Of a DNA stretch of 64,000 nucleotides, positions 11,912 through 24,535 are shown in pieces (position 1 is the stretch's first letter; each line of letters opens with the position of its first letter). Source of the stretch: Taudactylus pleione (lineage: Eukaryota > Chordata > Amphibia > Anura > Myobatrachidae); assembly GCA_031769625.1 (NCBI GenBank), contig JAUIMM010000519.1, positions 6,381,501 through 6,445,500 on the forward strand, written 5' to 3'. Both the position numbers and the translations under genes were made by a program. The notes beneath the pieces are model-generated. The model was not told where the DNA came from. It did no database searches and saw only the letters and a program-made list of their open reading frames with translations.

Positions 11912-12836
11912 AAGGTGTATTGTGAGTCATAACTCCAGCACTCACAGGACCAGTGATCACAGTAAGCTATTAGATGCAGCAGTAGGGCCATCCTGCCTGA
12001 GCTGAGTGAAGAACCTAGCACTGCCCTGGACATATATGTACATATTGGTCTCAACATGCACTGGATAGTGTATTGTTATATGGTATTAAAAATTAAGCCT
12101 ATTGATGGTCTATACATAGCAGTGCACCCCTTACAGTGCATTTTTTCCAGATCTCTTTGGCACACAGGTGTATTTATCACTGTCTGACATATGTTAAAAG
12201 ATCCACAGAAAGGTCTAGAATATGTAGTGACAGGGAGGTGGCTTAGCGCACGCATGGAGATAGTTTATCTTATGGGCATGTTATGAGACTGTTGCGGGTG
12301 TGGCGCTGAAATCAGTTGAGTACAAAGACACTTGCCCGCTCACATAGGAGGTCAAATTCAGACGGAGCATCTGTACCTGCCATAGGGCTGGTGCAGTTTT
12401 CTATGGTCCAACCAATGATGTGTCTAAAGTAGGGGTGTGCACCAGCCACATTATGTGTTTGGTTTTGGATCTGGATCTTTCTTCGTGTTTTGGATCTGTA
12501 TTTTTTCTTTTTAAAAAAAGCATAAAAACAGCTAAAATCACAGAATTTGTGGGTTTTTCTGCTCCTATGCTATTATTAACCTCAATAACAATAATTTCCA
12601 CTCATTTCCAGTCTATTCTGAACACCTCACAATATTGTTTTTAGGCCAAAAGGTTGCACCGAGGTAGCTGGATGACTATGCTAAGTGACACGAGTGGGCG
12701 GCATAAACACATGGCCCATCTAGGAGTGACACTGCAGTGGCAGACAGGATGGCAGTTTGAAAACTAGGCCCCAAACAGTACATAATGCAAAGAAAAAAAA
12801 GAGGTGTTGAATAAACAGGACATGCACACTGTAACA

Positions 12837-12892
12837 AACCAATCATTTAAGTACCAGGGTCTGCCACACGACTGTGGCTGAAATGATTGGTT
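12837..12892 (-). repeat. degraded hairpin downstream of hAT stop codon
   Basis: Arms AACCAATCATTTAAGT and GCTGAAATGATTGGTT flank a CCAGGGTCTGCC loop. The same hairpin is perfect in copy B (59552-59607), so this one has decayed in one arm. It lies between the transposase stop codon and the left terminus. Confidence 0.7.
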
Positions 12893-12948
12893 CGTTTGGG
12901 CCCCCACAAAACAAACTGGCAATTAATCTGTCCCTGTACAAACTGGTT

Positions 12949-15900
12949 CTACGGAGGCAAGATGTCGTCCTCATCCTCCTCATCCAAAGATTCCTCACCC
13001 TCTTCAGTGTATTAATTTGTCCCCGCTGGAATCCACCACCACAGGTCCCTCTGTATGTTCTGGAGGCTGGTCTCCCTGGAAGAATTGATAATTAATTTTG
13101 ATGAACATCATCTTCTCCACATTTTGTGGAAGCAACCTCCTACGCCTTTCACTGACAAGGTTCCCGGCTGCACTAAACACTCTTTCGGAGTACACATTGG
13201 AGGGGGGGTAACTCAGGTAAAATAGAGCCAGTTTGTACAGGGGCCTCCAAATTGCCTCTTTTTCCTGCCAGTACAGATACAGACTGTCTGACATGCCTAC
13301 TTGGATGCTGTCACCAATGTAATCCTCCACCATTCTGTCAGTGGTGACAGTATCATATGCAGTGACAGTAGACATGTCAGAAATTGTTGGCACGTCCTTC
13401 AGTTCGGACCAGATGTCCAAACTTGGTCTTGCCTGCCCTGCATCACCGCCAGCGGGTTGCTTAGGATACCTGAGTTGTTTCCTGGCAGCCCCAGTTGCGG
13501 GAGAAAATAAAGAAGGAGCTGTTGACGTGTCACGGTCCGCTTCAGCTGACAGTGTTTTCACCAGCAGGTCTTTGCACCTCTGCAGGCTTGTGTCGGCCAG
13601 AAAGAGAGATACCACATAGGCTTTAAACCTAGGATCGAGCATGGTGGCCAAAATGTAGTGGTCTGATTTCAACAGATTGACCACCCTGGAATCCTGGCAA
13701 AGCGAATGAAGGGCTTCATCCACGAGTCCCACATGCCGAGCGGAATTGCTCGGTCTTAGCTCCTTCTTCACTTTCACCAGCTGCTTCTGCAAAAGCCTGA
13801 TGAGGGGAATGACCTGACTCAAGCTGGCAGTGTCTGAACTGACTGCACGTGTGGCAAGTTCGAAGGGCTGGAGAACCTTGCACAACACGGAAATCATTCT
13901 CCACTGCGCTTGAGTCAGGTGCATACCCCCTCCTTTGCCTATGTCAAAGGTGGATGTATAGGCTTGAATGGCCTTTTGCTGCTCAGCCATCCTCTGAAGC
14001 ATATAGAGGGTTGAGTTCCACCGCGACACAACCTCTTGCTTCAGGTGATGGCGGGGCAGGTTCAAGAGTGTTTGTTGGTGCTCCAGTCTTTGGCACGCAG
14101 TCGCTGAATGGAGAAAGTGGCCAGAAATTTTTCGGGCCACCCAAAGCGTCTCCTGCACGCCCCTGTCGTTTTTCAGAAAATTCTGCACCACCAAATTTAT
14201 TGTGTGAGCAAAACATTTGACGTGCTGGAATTTGCCCAGATGTAATGCCCGCACAATATTGGTGGCATTGTCAGATATCACAAATCCCAGGAGAGTCTAA
14301 GTGGGGTAAGCCACTGGGCGATGGTTTCCCTCAGTTTCTCTAAGAGGTTGTCGGCGGTGTGCCTCTTACTGAAACCGGTGATACACAGCGTAGCCTGCCT
14401 TGGAACGAGCTGGCGTTTCTGAGATGGTGCTACTGGTGATGCTGCTGTTGTTGCTGCGTAAGGTGATACATCTACCCAGTGGGCTGTCACAGTCATATAG
14501 TCCTTAGTCTGCCCTGTTCCACTTGTCCACATGACCGTGGTTAAGTGGACATCGGGTACAACCGCATTTTTCAGGACACTGAGGACACTTTTTCAGACAT
14601 TTCTGTACAGTCTCGGTAATGCCTGCCTAGTGAAGTGGAATCTAGACGGGATTTGGAACCGAGGACACACTACCTCCATCAATTGTCTAAATCCGACTGC
14701 ATTAATGGCAGATACCGGACGTACGTCTAATACCAACATAGCAGTCAAGGCCTCAGTTATACGCTTTGCTCCAGGATGACTGCTGTTGTACTTCATCCTC
14801 CTCGCTAAGGACTGTTGGAGGGTCAATTGTTTAGTAAAAGTAGTGGTGTTCCTACTTCCTCTCTGGGATGATGAACGACTCACAGCAGCAACAGCAGCAG
14901 CGGCAGCAGTAGGCGTAGCAATGCAGGATCCTCCGGGGGAATCCCGGATAGGAGAGTCGGTCATGCCAGTGACATGGCCTGCAGGACTACTTCCGATCCT
15001 GACTAAGGAGGAAATTGACGAGGAGGGAGTTGTTTTCAGGTGCTTGGATACAACAGGACAACGGGATTTAGGTGTCCCTAGACTGCTTACGGTCTTAGTC
15101 AAAGTTTCTGAACTTGACAGTAATTTTTTATGAACTCGCTGCAGGTGACGTATAAGGGAGGATGTTTCTAGGTGGTTAACGTCCCTACCCCTACTTATTT
15201 CACCTATACACATGGTACATATGGCAAGACAGTTTTTGTCTGGATTTGGATAGAAATATTACCAGACCAAAGAGGTGGAATGTTTGGTCTTCTGCCCAGG
15301 CATGATCGTGATGGTCTTTTTCATCCCATGGACAACAACTGTCTCCCCCAGAGCCTGATTTAAACAAACCACATCACCATGAGAAAACTCCTCGCCAACT
15401 TCCTCCTCAGCGCCAGCTACACCAGTATCTTCATCCTGTTGTACTTCAACAGTGACATCTTCAATTTGCATATCAGCAAGTGGACTGTGGGTGCTCCTTT
15501 CAGCACTTGCAATGGGCGTGCAAATGGTGGAAAGAGCCACCTCTTCCCGTCCAGTGTTGGGAAGGTCAGGTATCACAACCGCCACCACACTTGGACTCTC
15601 CTTGGGGATTTGTGATATCTTCTTAGAATGCACAGTTCTTTGCTGTGCTTTTGCCAGCTTAACTCGTTTGATGTTTGTAGCGGGAGGAGGGCTTCCGTCG
15701 TCATGTGAAACTGAACCACTAGTCATGAACATAGGGAAATACCTTAATCGTTCCTTGCCACTCCGTGTTGTAAATGGCATATTGGCAAGTTTACGTTTCT
15801 CCTCAGATGATTTAAATGTTTGTTTTAAGGTCATTTTCCTGAACTTTGTCATTTGGGATTTTATATGCCCTTTACTATGACATTGGGCATAGACCTTGGC

Positions 15901-16023
15901 AGACAATGTTGATGGCATTTTATTGTTTATGTCATGACTAGTGGCAGCAGCTTCAGCAGTAGGAGGAAGTGGTTCTTGATCTTTCTCTATTTTATTTTTA
16001 GGGGACAAAGTTTGGTCCTCCAT
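12949..16023 (-). pseudogene. hAT transposase with BED zinc finger (copy A), broken
   Basis: The frame starts at ATG 16023 with an acidic, low-complexity N-terminal part. It then has a BED finger: CLAICTMC followed by HLETSSLIRHLQRVH, at about 15180-15240. The catalytic core has ISDNATNIVRAL, the C-x2-H motif CFAHTINL and LDPRFK. The C-terminal hAT dimerisation block includes ERVFSAAGNLVSERRRR. Defects relative to copy B are TAA at 15259-15261 just before the BED finger, TGA at 14593-14595 (copy B has AGA), a 1-base deletion near 14280, and a deletion near 13005 that removes the acidic tail. An intact protein would end at 12949. The gene cannot make active transposase. Confidence 0.93.
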
Positions 16024-16077
16024 TTATGTTATATTGATATATACGTGCGGCTAAGGGGCACACAAAAGAAGAATTTT

Positions 16078-16412
16078 TTTTTTTTTTTTGGAGTGCACTT
16101 TGGGGGTTACACCACCCTTTAAGAGATGAGCCAGCCGGCCCTTTACTTATGGGACACAGGCGCACGCTTGGCGCTGCTCCATTGTTGATGCACGTGCAAC
16201 CACAGTGCACACAATTCACAAAGACAGAAAATTATTTTTTATTTTGTTTGGGACACAGGTGCACATAATTCACAAACACAGAAAATAAATTTTTTGGAGT
16301 GCACTTTGGGGGTTACAGCACCCTTTAACGGACAAGCCAGTTGGCCCTTGATTTATGACACAGGCGCACATTTGGCGCTACTTTGTTGATGCACGTGCGG
16401 CTACTGCGCACA
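16078..16412. repeat. tandemly duplicated hAT leader block
   Basis: A block starting TTGGAGTGCACTTTGGGGGT and ending in GTTGATGCACGTGC occurs at about 16078-16215 and again at about 16290-16412. They are separated by a related CACAATTCACAAA stretch, giving a period near 210 bp. It lies between the transposase ATG (16023) and the right terminus, so it is in the promoter/leader of element A. Confidence 0.8.
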
Positions 16413-16414
16413 CA

Positions 16415-16820
16415 GGGCCTGATTCAGACTCGTTCACGAGCGGGTCGATGTTAGTCCACTGCACATGTGCACCCCGGAGCCGGCTCCGACGTGCACATGC
16501 GCGAGACCCGGCTAGCGACGGGCGCACCGTCGCACCGTCGCACCGTCGCACCGGGTCTCGCATCAAAAGGGGGCGGCTGTCGATTTTGTGGCTTCACAAA
16601 GGGAGGCGTTCCAATGCGAACGCCTGCCGTTTGTGGGCGGCCACACTGACATCACCAGTGATGTCAGTGGGTGAGCTTCCGGCTCTATTATGGTCAGAAA
16701 CCCTCTGGTGCTTGTGGCCACGGGACCCTACCACAAGGGTCTCGTCACAAGCCCGATGGTCACGATGGTCTTGACCATCGCGACCATCATCCTGGCCGCT
16801 CGCAATAGCTGTGGGTGGAC
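16415..16820. mobile_element. MITE-A inside hAT copy A, right end lost
   Basis: It begins GGGCCTGATTCAGACTCG at 16415. It contains the family hairpins, such as GGTCTTGACCATCGCGACC near 16770 and ACTGACATCACCAGTGATGT near 16650, and stops near GTGGGTGGACACC without its right terminal repeat. It inserted into the hAT leader and later lost its end. Confidence 0.8.
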
Positions 16821-17159
16821 ACCGTTTATGTTATATCTATGACAGCAGCACAACACAGCCCAGTCAGCCCTTATGGACTGAGTGGACCCAGCCTCTATGG
16901 ACAACAGCAGCACAACACAGCCCCGCCAGCCCTAGCTCCCACCCTCTCTTTTCACTGACCAAAATGGCGCTGACGCAGGGATCTTTTAAAGAATCCAAAA
17001 CCCGCGAGACCCGGAAGGCAGGATGATGACGTTTTGCCTCGATTTGAGATCAGAGTCAGGAGGGAAAACCCGAGCAGGACTCGGTTCCCGACTCGGATCG
17101 GGGGGGCTCGGGGGGGTTCAGATTTTGGAAATCTGAACCCGCTCATCCCTAGTCTAAAG

Positions 17160-18221
17160 ATGCACCAATTATATTATAGCGTGTATGGACACTGATGGTG
17201 GGCATCTCAGTCCTTGCACATTCGAATGCTCACACCGGGGAAGGGCTTTGTAGTGGCATTTACATAAAGTCGAAGAATGGCGACTGCCAGAATAACGCAG
17301 GCACTGACTCAGCCCCTCAGTGAGTTTCCACAACCCTTTGTTATCTTTCTGATAGAGCAAGCAGTTTTTGAAAAGCGCATCAACGCATTTTACTGTCATT
17401 GCCATCATAACTATTGTGGTCAAACTAGGTGCGGATATTTACCCATACGCCTAGTTATACGCATTTCTGTGACTCTGCTGCCCTTATCCATACTGTATGC
17501 TTAATTTCACAGCTGTCATCATTGTCAGTGCTCACTTGCTCCAGTCCTATCCCTGGTGTAAGAGATCCATCTGAACTCTGCACAGCCCACAATTCCATCT
17601 GCACACCCTCGACATGTAAACACCCCCATTACCACCCTGTTTTGTTCCGTTAGGACAAACTGGAGATGCAACTGAGTTGCATACCGATCGGCATCGCCCG
17701 AAGACCCGTGCGCTCGGCTATGGAGCATTTGCACTGCAAAATCATCTCTGCATGGTCCCCATAACTAGCTCTATTATTGTGTAGGCGAATGTCTTTTACT
17801 GTACTCTGAGACTAAGATGTCTCATCTGCCCGAGATGCAGGAATTATCCGTCTTTATTAAGTAAATAATTACTCTGTTCACCTGCTGTCCTTAATTTTAA
17901 CTACAGTTGTGTTCACTCTGAAGTGAGAAGGTTTGGCAAGTACCAGTGCTTTGGGATTACATATTGCATGAGTGCAGTTTTCAAAGAGATGCATTCAAGG
18001 ATGAAAATCCCACACGTTCACTAGAAGTTGGCAGGGAAATCTGAAGTTGACAGATGACTGTTTATATGAAAGCTTGATCTTAGGTTATACCCTTTCACTT
18101 GTTCATCTGCAGCTAGTGAATTCAATATATACAGTGTCCATATCTCAACAATGAGGCAAAGTGATATCTGCAACCAGTTCATGTAAAATTAATTTTTGAT
18201 ATTTTAAAGCAGATAATGTTG
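17160..18221. other. no gene seen
   Basis: This is the spacer between hAT copies A and C. It has no coding signature, terminal repeat or satellite that I can recognise. Confidence 0.5.
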
Positions 18222-18387
18222 CTTTCTGTTAGAGATAAGTGGGTCCAGTTCTCCGAGAACCAGACCCACCCGAACTTTGAGATCTGGACCGAGATCCGAA
18301 TGTGGCTCGAGATTTCCCGCATGGCTCAGATCTCAAAATGAGGCAAAACATCATCCTCCCGCTGTCGGATTCTCACAGGTTTTGGAT

Positions 18388-18396
18388 TATATAAAG
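18388..18396 (+). promoter_or_regulatory. TATA box of hAT copy C
   Basis: TATATAAAG lies about 160 bp inside the left terminus and about 570 bp before the probable ATG at 18966, in the sense orientation of the transposase. The start site would be near 18420. In copy A the matching place holds a weaker CTTTAAAAG. Confidence 0.5.
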
Positions 18397-18965
18397 GGAG
18401 AGAGAAGCTAGTAGACATGTAGTCACTGTCAGTCACTCAGTGTGTGTGTCCAGTTGGAGTCTTGGGCTGAAGGCTACCATAAAGGGGCTTGGGCTGCATA
18501 ATAAAGGGGGCTTCCTTCAGTGAGTGCTGCAGCTGTGGGGTCACTTGTCCTGTCAATTAACTGTGGCTGCTGCTGTGTTGTCCTGTCCATCAGGCTAGGG
18601 CTGCAGTCCATAAAGGGGGGTTGTGTTGTCCAGGGATGGTGCTCTGTCAATTAGGGGTGCTCTTCCCCAGTGTAAAAAAAATAAAAGTGCTTTTCTTTCT
18701 TTTTTTATTTTTTTGTGTGTGCGTTAGCAACTTAGCTGCGCTATTATTGTTCTTGACACTGCCGCAGTTTATCGTCCATGTATTTGTGACTCTGCAGGTG
18801 GTCTGTCCGCACTCAGCAGGGGTGTTTTGTTGTCCATAAAGAAGGGGTGCTGTCTGTGTTGTTTATCAAGGGGCTGCTGCCTCGTTCAGGGGTACTCTTC
18901 TCCAGTGTTAAAAAAAATATTGTTCGGTGACACTGCTGGTCAAACCGCAGTGTAAGTTTGTTGAT

Positions 18966-20390
18966 ATGGAGGATGATCAAATGAGAGGAGACAAGGAACC
19001 ACATACCAGTCTTGTAGCTGTTGCCAGCAGTATGATGATGATGCAAGGCTGTCATCGTCATCTACGAGGGCCTATGCCCAAGGGCTAAAGTCAGGGCACT
19101 TAAAATCAAACAAGCAATGTTTACAGTGTTAAAGAAATAAAATAAGAGCTAAGTTAGCTGCAGAGAAACAAAAAATTGGCAATATGCCATTAACTACACA
19201 AAGCAGCAAGGAAAGGATAAGGCCCTGGCCCTGGCCTTTATATATGACTGGTGGTTCTGCATCTTAAGATGATGTAAGCCCTTCTTCCTGTAGAGGTGTC
19301 AAAAAAATTTAAATTGCTAAGGTACATTAACCAACTGTGTGCTCAGAAAAGTCACAGATTCCCGAGGAGAGTACAAGTATGTCCGCGGTTGCCATGTGTG
19401 AGCCTGACCTTTCTAATACTGTACTTGAAGAGGATCCTCCTTCCACCATTTGTTTGCCCTATGCAAATGTGCGGATGAGCAACACAAGTCAACATGCTGA
19501 CATAGAAATCGAGGATGCTTCTGTGGAATTGCACCAGGAAGATGAGAATGATATTTCTGTAGTTGGCGCTAACAAGGATGATGAGGATGTTGATGATGAG
19601 TATGTTGATGCTGAGAATGTTTGTGTAAATCAGGCAACCATTGTTGCCCATGGTATGAAAAAGCCCATTGTCATGCCAGGGCAAAAGACAAATAAAACCC
19701 ACTTCTCATGTGTGGAATTATTTCCACCCAAATCCGGACAACAGTTGTCAAGCCATCTGTAACGTTTGCCAAGCAAGATTGAGTAAAGGTAAGGACCTTA
19801 ACCTCCTCCCTGTTACGTCACTTGCAGCGCATTCATCAAATTCCGAAGTGTTTGCAAAATTCAGAAACTTTGACTAAAAACGTAACAATCAGTCCAGCAT
19901 CACATAGCTGCTCCCTTCTCTCTGTTAGATCTAAGCCCCTGCAATCTCCACCACCTACACCTGCATCATCAACATCCTCATTCGTGATCGGAAGTAGTAC
20001 TACTACATCCAATTTCATAAGCATGACTGACTCCTCTCCTATCCGTGATTCCTCAGAAGGATCCTTGAGTGCTACCCCTGTGCTGCTGCTGCTGCTGTTA
20101 GTCGATCTTCATCCCAGAAGGGGACCAGGAAGAAGACTACTTTAGTAGTTGAACAAAACAATTGACTGTCAAACAATCCTTTGCAAGGGGGAACAAGTAT
20201 GACAGCAGTCACCCAGTTGCACAGTGGATTATTGACACCATAACAGCTATGCTGTCCAGTATCCACCATTAATGCAGTGGGTTTTAGACAGTTAATTGAG
20301 GTCCTGTGTCCCCGCTACCATGTCCCTTCTAGATTTCACTTCACTAGAACAGCAATTCCCAGTCTCTACAAGGAGATTAAAAAAAAACCT
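18966..20390 (+). pseudogene. hAT BED-finger transposase remnant (copy C)
   Basis: It aligns by eye with the N-terminal half of copy A. It starts at ATG 18966 (MEDDQ), followed by KRKLANMP-like and SQIPEES blocks, an acidic stretch and the BED finger YFHPNPDNSCQAICNVC at about 19715-19770. TDSSPIRDSSEGS (about 20030) matches TDSPIRDS in A and B. There are many frameshifts and stops, and homology ends near 20390, where a foldback insertion begins. The DDE core and dimerisation domain are gone. Confidence 0.88.
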
Positions 20391-20502
20391 TTGTAGCATG
20401 TAGTCTATAACGCGTTTCGAATTGTGATCTGTTCTTCTTCAGATGTGGAGAAGAAGAAGAATTGATCATAATTCGAAATGCGTTATAGACTACATGCTAC
20501 AA
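20391..20502. repeat. foldback pair inside hAT copy C
   Basis: Arms of about 53 bp start TTGTAGCATGTAGTCTATAA and end with its complement at 20502. They differ at only a few positions and enclose a short loop. The arms contain CGCGTTTCGAATT and a TCTTCTTC run. The following sequence to about 20820, with an (AT)n tract at 20679-20703, is also foreign to the hAT. It is probably one retroposed or inverted insertion, class unknown. Confidence 0.75.
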
Positions 20503-21750
20503 GGGAAGCTTTGACTACCAGCAAGCCAGGACAATTTACATTCTCTGCGGTGGTGCCGAGCTTCATTGCCCGGGACCTCTTGGATTTTGCTTTGTTTGCA
20601 TCAAGCCTACCGCAGCCTTGTCTAATGGTGAGAAGCTGTTTTCCGGTTACCCCAATATTTATGTCATCTTGATTTTATGGAATATATATATATATATATA
20701 TATGTTTTAAATAAATTTTGTTCTCTGCTTTATCCTTGATTTGGATACATATATATTCTTCCTCTATCTGAGGCATTAGCGCCATTCCTTTTTGCCTACA
20801 TAATTGTATTTTCTTTACATACAGTGTGTAAAGCAGACTGAGGTACCCTGAAGCACACCACCTGTTGCTGACAAATAACTTCCAGTAGGCCCAGCAAACA
20901 TCACAGATGCTGGGAGTTCTAGATCAGCTGGAGAACTGCAGGCTGCTTTCCTCTGATGTAAACAGCAAGTCTTGGTCCCATTATCCCTAACAACCTTCGA
21001 GTACAACGTAAACGTCTGTTTACAGTATGTTCTAGCAGTACCTCCACAAGCAAGGCCACCTCATTTCTATTAGATGTATAACAATTAGAAAACCTCCTCC
21101 TGATCAAAGATGTCTTTTAGGAACTGAAGAACTTGATCCTAAATTGATCTTCCCTCATAATTTTTTTTAAGAATCAAAATATTAAAATAAATAAATTAAA
21201 AATGATCAATCCTTCTGTCCTTTCCGTGTCTTCAGTCCATAAACATATTCCAACTCCGTCGGGCCTCTGACCAAGATAAGGAAAACATTCTTAGTTTTTA
21301 AACTAACTAGGGGTCATATAGTTTATTAAACTGCCATCCTGTCTACCACTGCAATGCCACTCTGTGCCATGTTGGAAGTTGAAATGCCACATGTTAGTGC
21401 CGCCTACTGCTGTCGCTTAGCTTAGTCAGCCAGCTAGCTGGATGCAACCTTTTGGCCCTAAACTAGATGAAAGAAAATCAATATTGTGAGCTTTGAGGTG
21501 GTCAAAATGGACTGGAAATAACTGGAAATAAATGTTATTGAGGTTAATAATACTGTAGAAACACAAACAGGCCCAAATTATGTGATTTTAGCTGTTTTTA
21601 TAATTTTTTTTTAGAAAAATTACAGATCCAAAACCAAAACCAAAACACGCAATGGACGGTTTTGTCAAAACCAAATCCAGATCCAAAACACGAGGAGATA
21701 CAGATCCAAAACCAAAACACCGGTGGTCGGCGCACATCCCTACTTTCAGT

Positions 21751-22812
21751 GTAAGCAGTGCAGTATGTCTGGTATCTCAGATAGTTCATAGAATGCAGCA
21801 GGTTGTTGACTAATATATTTATTGTTTATTATAAAATATATTAATTTAAATTTGATCAAAGCAGCTAACACAAATACCTAGTTATACAATGCCAGTGACG
21901 TGAGAATTGCATGTCTCCTAATTTTGCTCTGTGTGTATACTATACATGCTGTACAGTACAGGTAGATAGTAGACACAGTTTTTACACATATTCAAAGTGT
22001 ATAATTTTACCTGGGATTTACTGTTGTCCCAGATGGTACTGTAAGTCCTGCCTATGGGGAACCAGGTGCTGTCTCAGCATTGTCTTCTATTCCTCATCCT
22101 CACTCCAGTATTTTCTAATGGTTCATTTTGAGATTACCAGGTCTATCTATTATAGGGCGAAGAGCCCCATCTCTAGTGAAATTATTATTTTTGCTGGTGC
22201 TGTTTACACCCTATACTGTACATTAAGGGATTACACAACAAGATTCACCTAATCTAGCCAAGGATATATAACAAAGATTGCATCCTATTTATGTTATTAC
22301 CATCTCGGGATGGTAAAGAGAGAAGAGAATGAATGAAAAAAAAAATTAATGAAGTATTTATTTTCAATTACCAATATTTTTTAATGTTTGTTCATTTAAA
22401 AATATATATTTTTATCAGTTTAAGGGGACTATTTATCAATATTGCTCCCATAAACAATCAAAATATATTGCCGCCATAAACTCATGGGCATCGCCGGCAA
22501 AAATCTGCAGTAGGCTTTATAACCAACACTATAGTAGGAGAGACAGACAGTGTGGGGTTCCCATGCCATAGTGCCAACCAGCCCTAGGCATGTCAGCATA
22601 GGACTTGATTCCCTAGGGAAGTGGGGCCTCATAAAAAAAAGTAAACCCCCTCCCTAGGTAGAACCAGAACTGTGCTGATAGCACTAGAGGTACTTCTCAC
22701 ACCTCTTGGATAATAAATAAATATGTTTTAAAATTCAATATAAGATTGTATCATGTATTATATAATTTTGTATCATTGCAATTTATTAGTGCATTATAGG
22801 TCCTAGCTAACT
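21751..22812. other. no gene seen
   Basis: AT-rich sequence without coding signature or recognisable repeat ends. Confidence 0.5.
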
Positions 22813-22814
22813 GT

Positions 22815-23332
22815 GGGTCTGACTCACGGAACGCACGGATGCAGACGCACACACCCATCCGCTGCGAGTATATGCTAATAAATGCATACGCACGCAGAAT
22901 AAGCAGACGCCTAGCAAAACACAATACCTCCCACTTCCCTTAACGTGCGTTCTGTTATACCACGCAAAACAGTGGTAACATCGAGAACCATCTAACACAT
23001 TAGCATATTAGTGGTTGACCTGACGCCATGCAGGATGTGTGCCGTTTCCTGTGTGCAACTAGACCTCAGGCTACGGCCGTCGCCGCAAGAGCTTAATTAT
23101 GCACGCCCCTAAAACGTCGTCCAAACGCACAGACAGGCCTGCGTTTGCCCGTCCACCCCCACAAAACGGCACTTCCTGTCAATCACTTTTCTCTGGGTCT
23201 GCGTTGCCTCTGCACACGCAGTACCCATCGCAATAGCTAGTTCGCGCACTGCGAAGCATACGCATGCGCAGAGCAAAAACATCGGCTGAGTGCGTGCGTT
23301 CTCTCCTGTGCTTTCCTTGCTGAATTAGGCTC
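22815..23332. mobile_element. diverged MITE-B element
   Basis: It contains the subfamily marker GGTAACATCGAG (about 22974) and the AATTATGCACGCCCCT block. It ends in degenerate termini (GGGTCTGACTCAC on the left, GAATTAGGCTC on the right). No clean duplication is visible, so the ends are approximate. Confidence 0.7.
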
Positions 23333-24090
23333 TATGTCATGCTCAATATTAATGGTTGCCAGGGCATGCTGGTACTTGGACTACCACAAGTGCCAGCATG
23401 GCCTGGCAGACAAGGACCACTATAAACAATTTCTAAAAAAAAAGAGATAATACTCGGACATCACGTTATTTAAAAAAAAAACAAAAAAAACATTCCCATA
23501 TTTTTTACTTACAGTGTCCATAAAGATTCAAGTAGGCATCCACAAACTTGCTAAAAAAAAATCTGTATGTGACAATGCTGTACTTCTCCCTTAGCGAGTC
23601 TGTTGCAAATGACTTACCATAGGCGTATTTATTCACCCATTATAGATATGTCAAAAGTGTGCTGTGTACACAACTTCCTGGGTTCAGGAGAAGGCCCTGA
23701 AGCACACACCCTGCACCTACAGGATACTTACCGTGTGCTGGCAATTGAGTTCCTCCTGTTCTGCGGCACCATCATCACAGTGACAGGTTTGGGAAGATGA
23801 CGCCGTGCAGTGAAAGCTCTCTTGAGCCCATGTAAGAGGTGTGCAGTGCCTGCTGCCATGAAGGTGTACTCTTGTAGCTTACCTTGCGTCGCACCCTCCC
23901 ACCATCAGGCCGAATGGGTAACAGATGGTCCTGGTATTCAAAACTGGACACGGACACGACAATCTAAAAGGAAGGATATGATCATAAAGGCCTCCTTCCC
24001 CAAAGCAAAACGAGACGCCCTACCGAACTGGGAACCACTCGAAACAGGGATTCAGGTTTTAAGTGAAGATCATCACTGGCACTTGTGGCC
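23333..24090. other. no confident gene; possible short minus-strand exon
   Basis: At 23339-23410 the motif GTGCCAGCATGGCCTGGCA is repeated from elsewhere. On the minus strand, about 23514-23556 is a short open stretch between a T9-AG acceptor and a GTAAGT donor, reading KFVDAYLNLYGH. I do not recognise this peptide and chance is a real possibility. Confidence 0.35.
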
Positions 24091-24093
24091 TCA

Positions 24094-24476
24094 GGGCCTA
24101 ATTCAGACCCGCTCGCCCTTTGGTGGGCATGCCGGGGGCGTTGCTGTCCAGACGGAGGCGTTCCCATGGGAACGCCTTCCGTCTGGGTCCGGCCCCACTG
24201 ACATCACTAGTGATGTCAGTGGGAGTGCTTTTGGCTCTGACAGAGCCAAAAGCACTCCTGGGCTTGCGGCAGTGATTCCCTACCGCAGGGTCTCGTCGCA
24301 AGCCCGATGGTCGCGATGGTCTTGACCATCGCGACCATCTTTTTGGCCGCTCGCATAAGCTGTGGGTGGTCACCCACAGCTATGCGAGCAGCCAGGAGGC
24401 CACTCCATTTTTAGGTAGGAGGGCCCTGAATCAGAGCGAGCGCTCTGGTCAGAGCGTCCGGCTCTGAATCAGTCCC
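24094..24476. mobile_element. MITE-A element, 383 bp
   Basis: Ends are GGGCCTAATTCAGA and TCTGAATCAGTCCC, with a perfect duplication TCA (24091-24093 and 24477-24479). Hairpins include CCCACTGACATCACTAGTGA... (about 24194-24223) and AGTGCTTTTGGCTCT pairing with AGAGCCAAAAGCACT (24224-24256). Confidence 0.9.
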
Positions 24477-24535
24477 TCAGATCCAGAGTTTCTCCTATGG
24501 GTATTCACACGCCAGGTGAAAACTGGACCTTGCAC

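Larger units (their letters stand above)
12430..17151 (-). mobile_element. hAT transposon copy A, complete ends
   Basis: The left end is TAGGGGTGTGCACCAG. The right end, read outward on the minus strand, begins TAGGGATGAGCGGGTTC. A perfect 8-bp duplication GTCTAAAG sits at 12422-12429 and 17152-17159. The 4722-bp body carries one transposase gene on the minus strand, a duplicated leader block and a nested, truncated MITE-A. An 8-bp duplication plus a BED-finger transposase with the hAT dimerisation region identifies the superfamily. Confidence 0.95.
18230..21742 (+). mobile_element. hAT transposon copy C, related to A, complete ends
   Basis: The left end is TAGAGATAAGTGGGTCC and the right end is GCGCACATCCCTA. 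The 8-bp flanks are CTTTCTGT (18222-18229) and CTTTCAGT (21743-21750), matching at 7 of 8. The right 330 bp is clearly the reverse complement of the left region of copies A and B, including the AAAACAGCTAAAATCAC block. It is more diverged than A and B, and its catalytic half is replaced by other repeats. Confidence 0.9.

Noticed and set aside
23810..24325. 171-residue plus-strand open frame
   Set aside because: Half of it is MITE-A sequence and the rest has no recognisable similarity.
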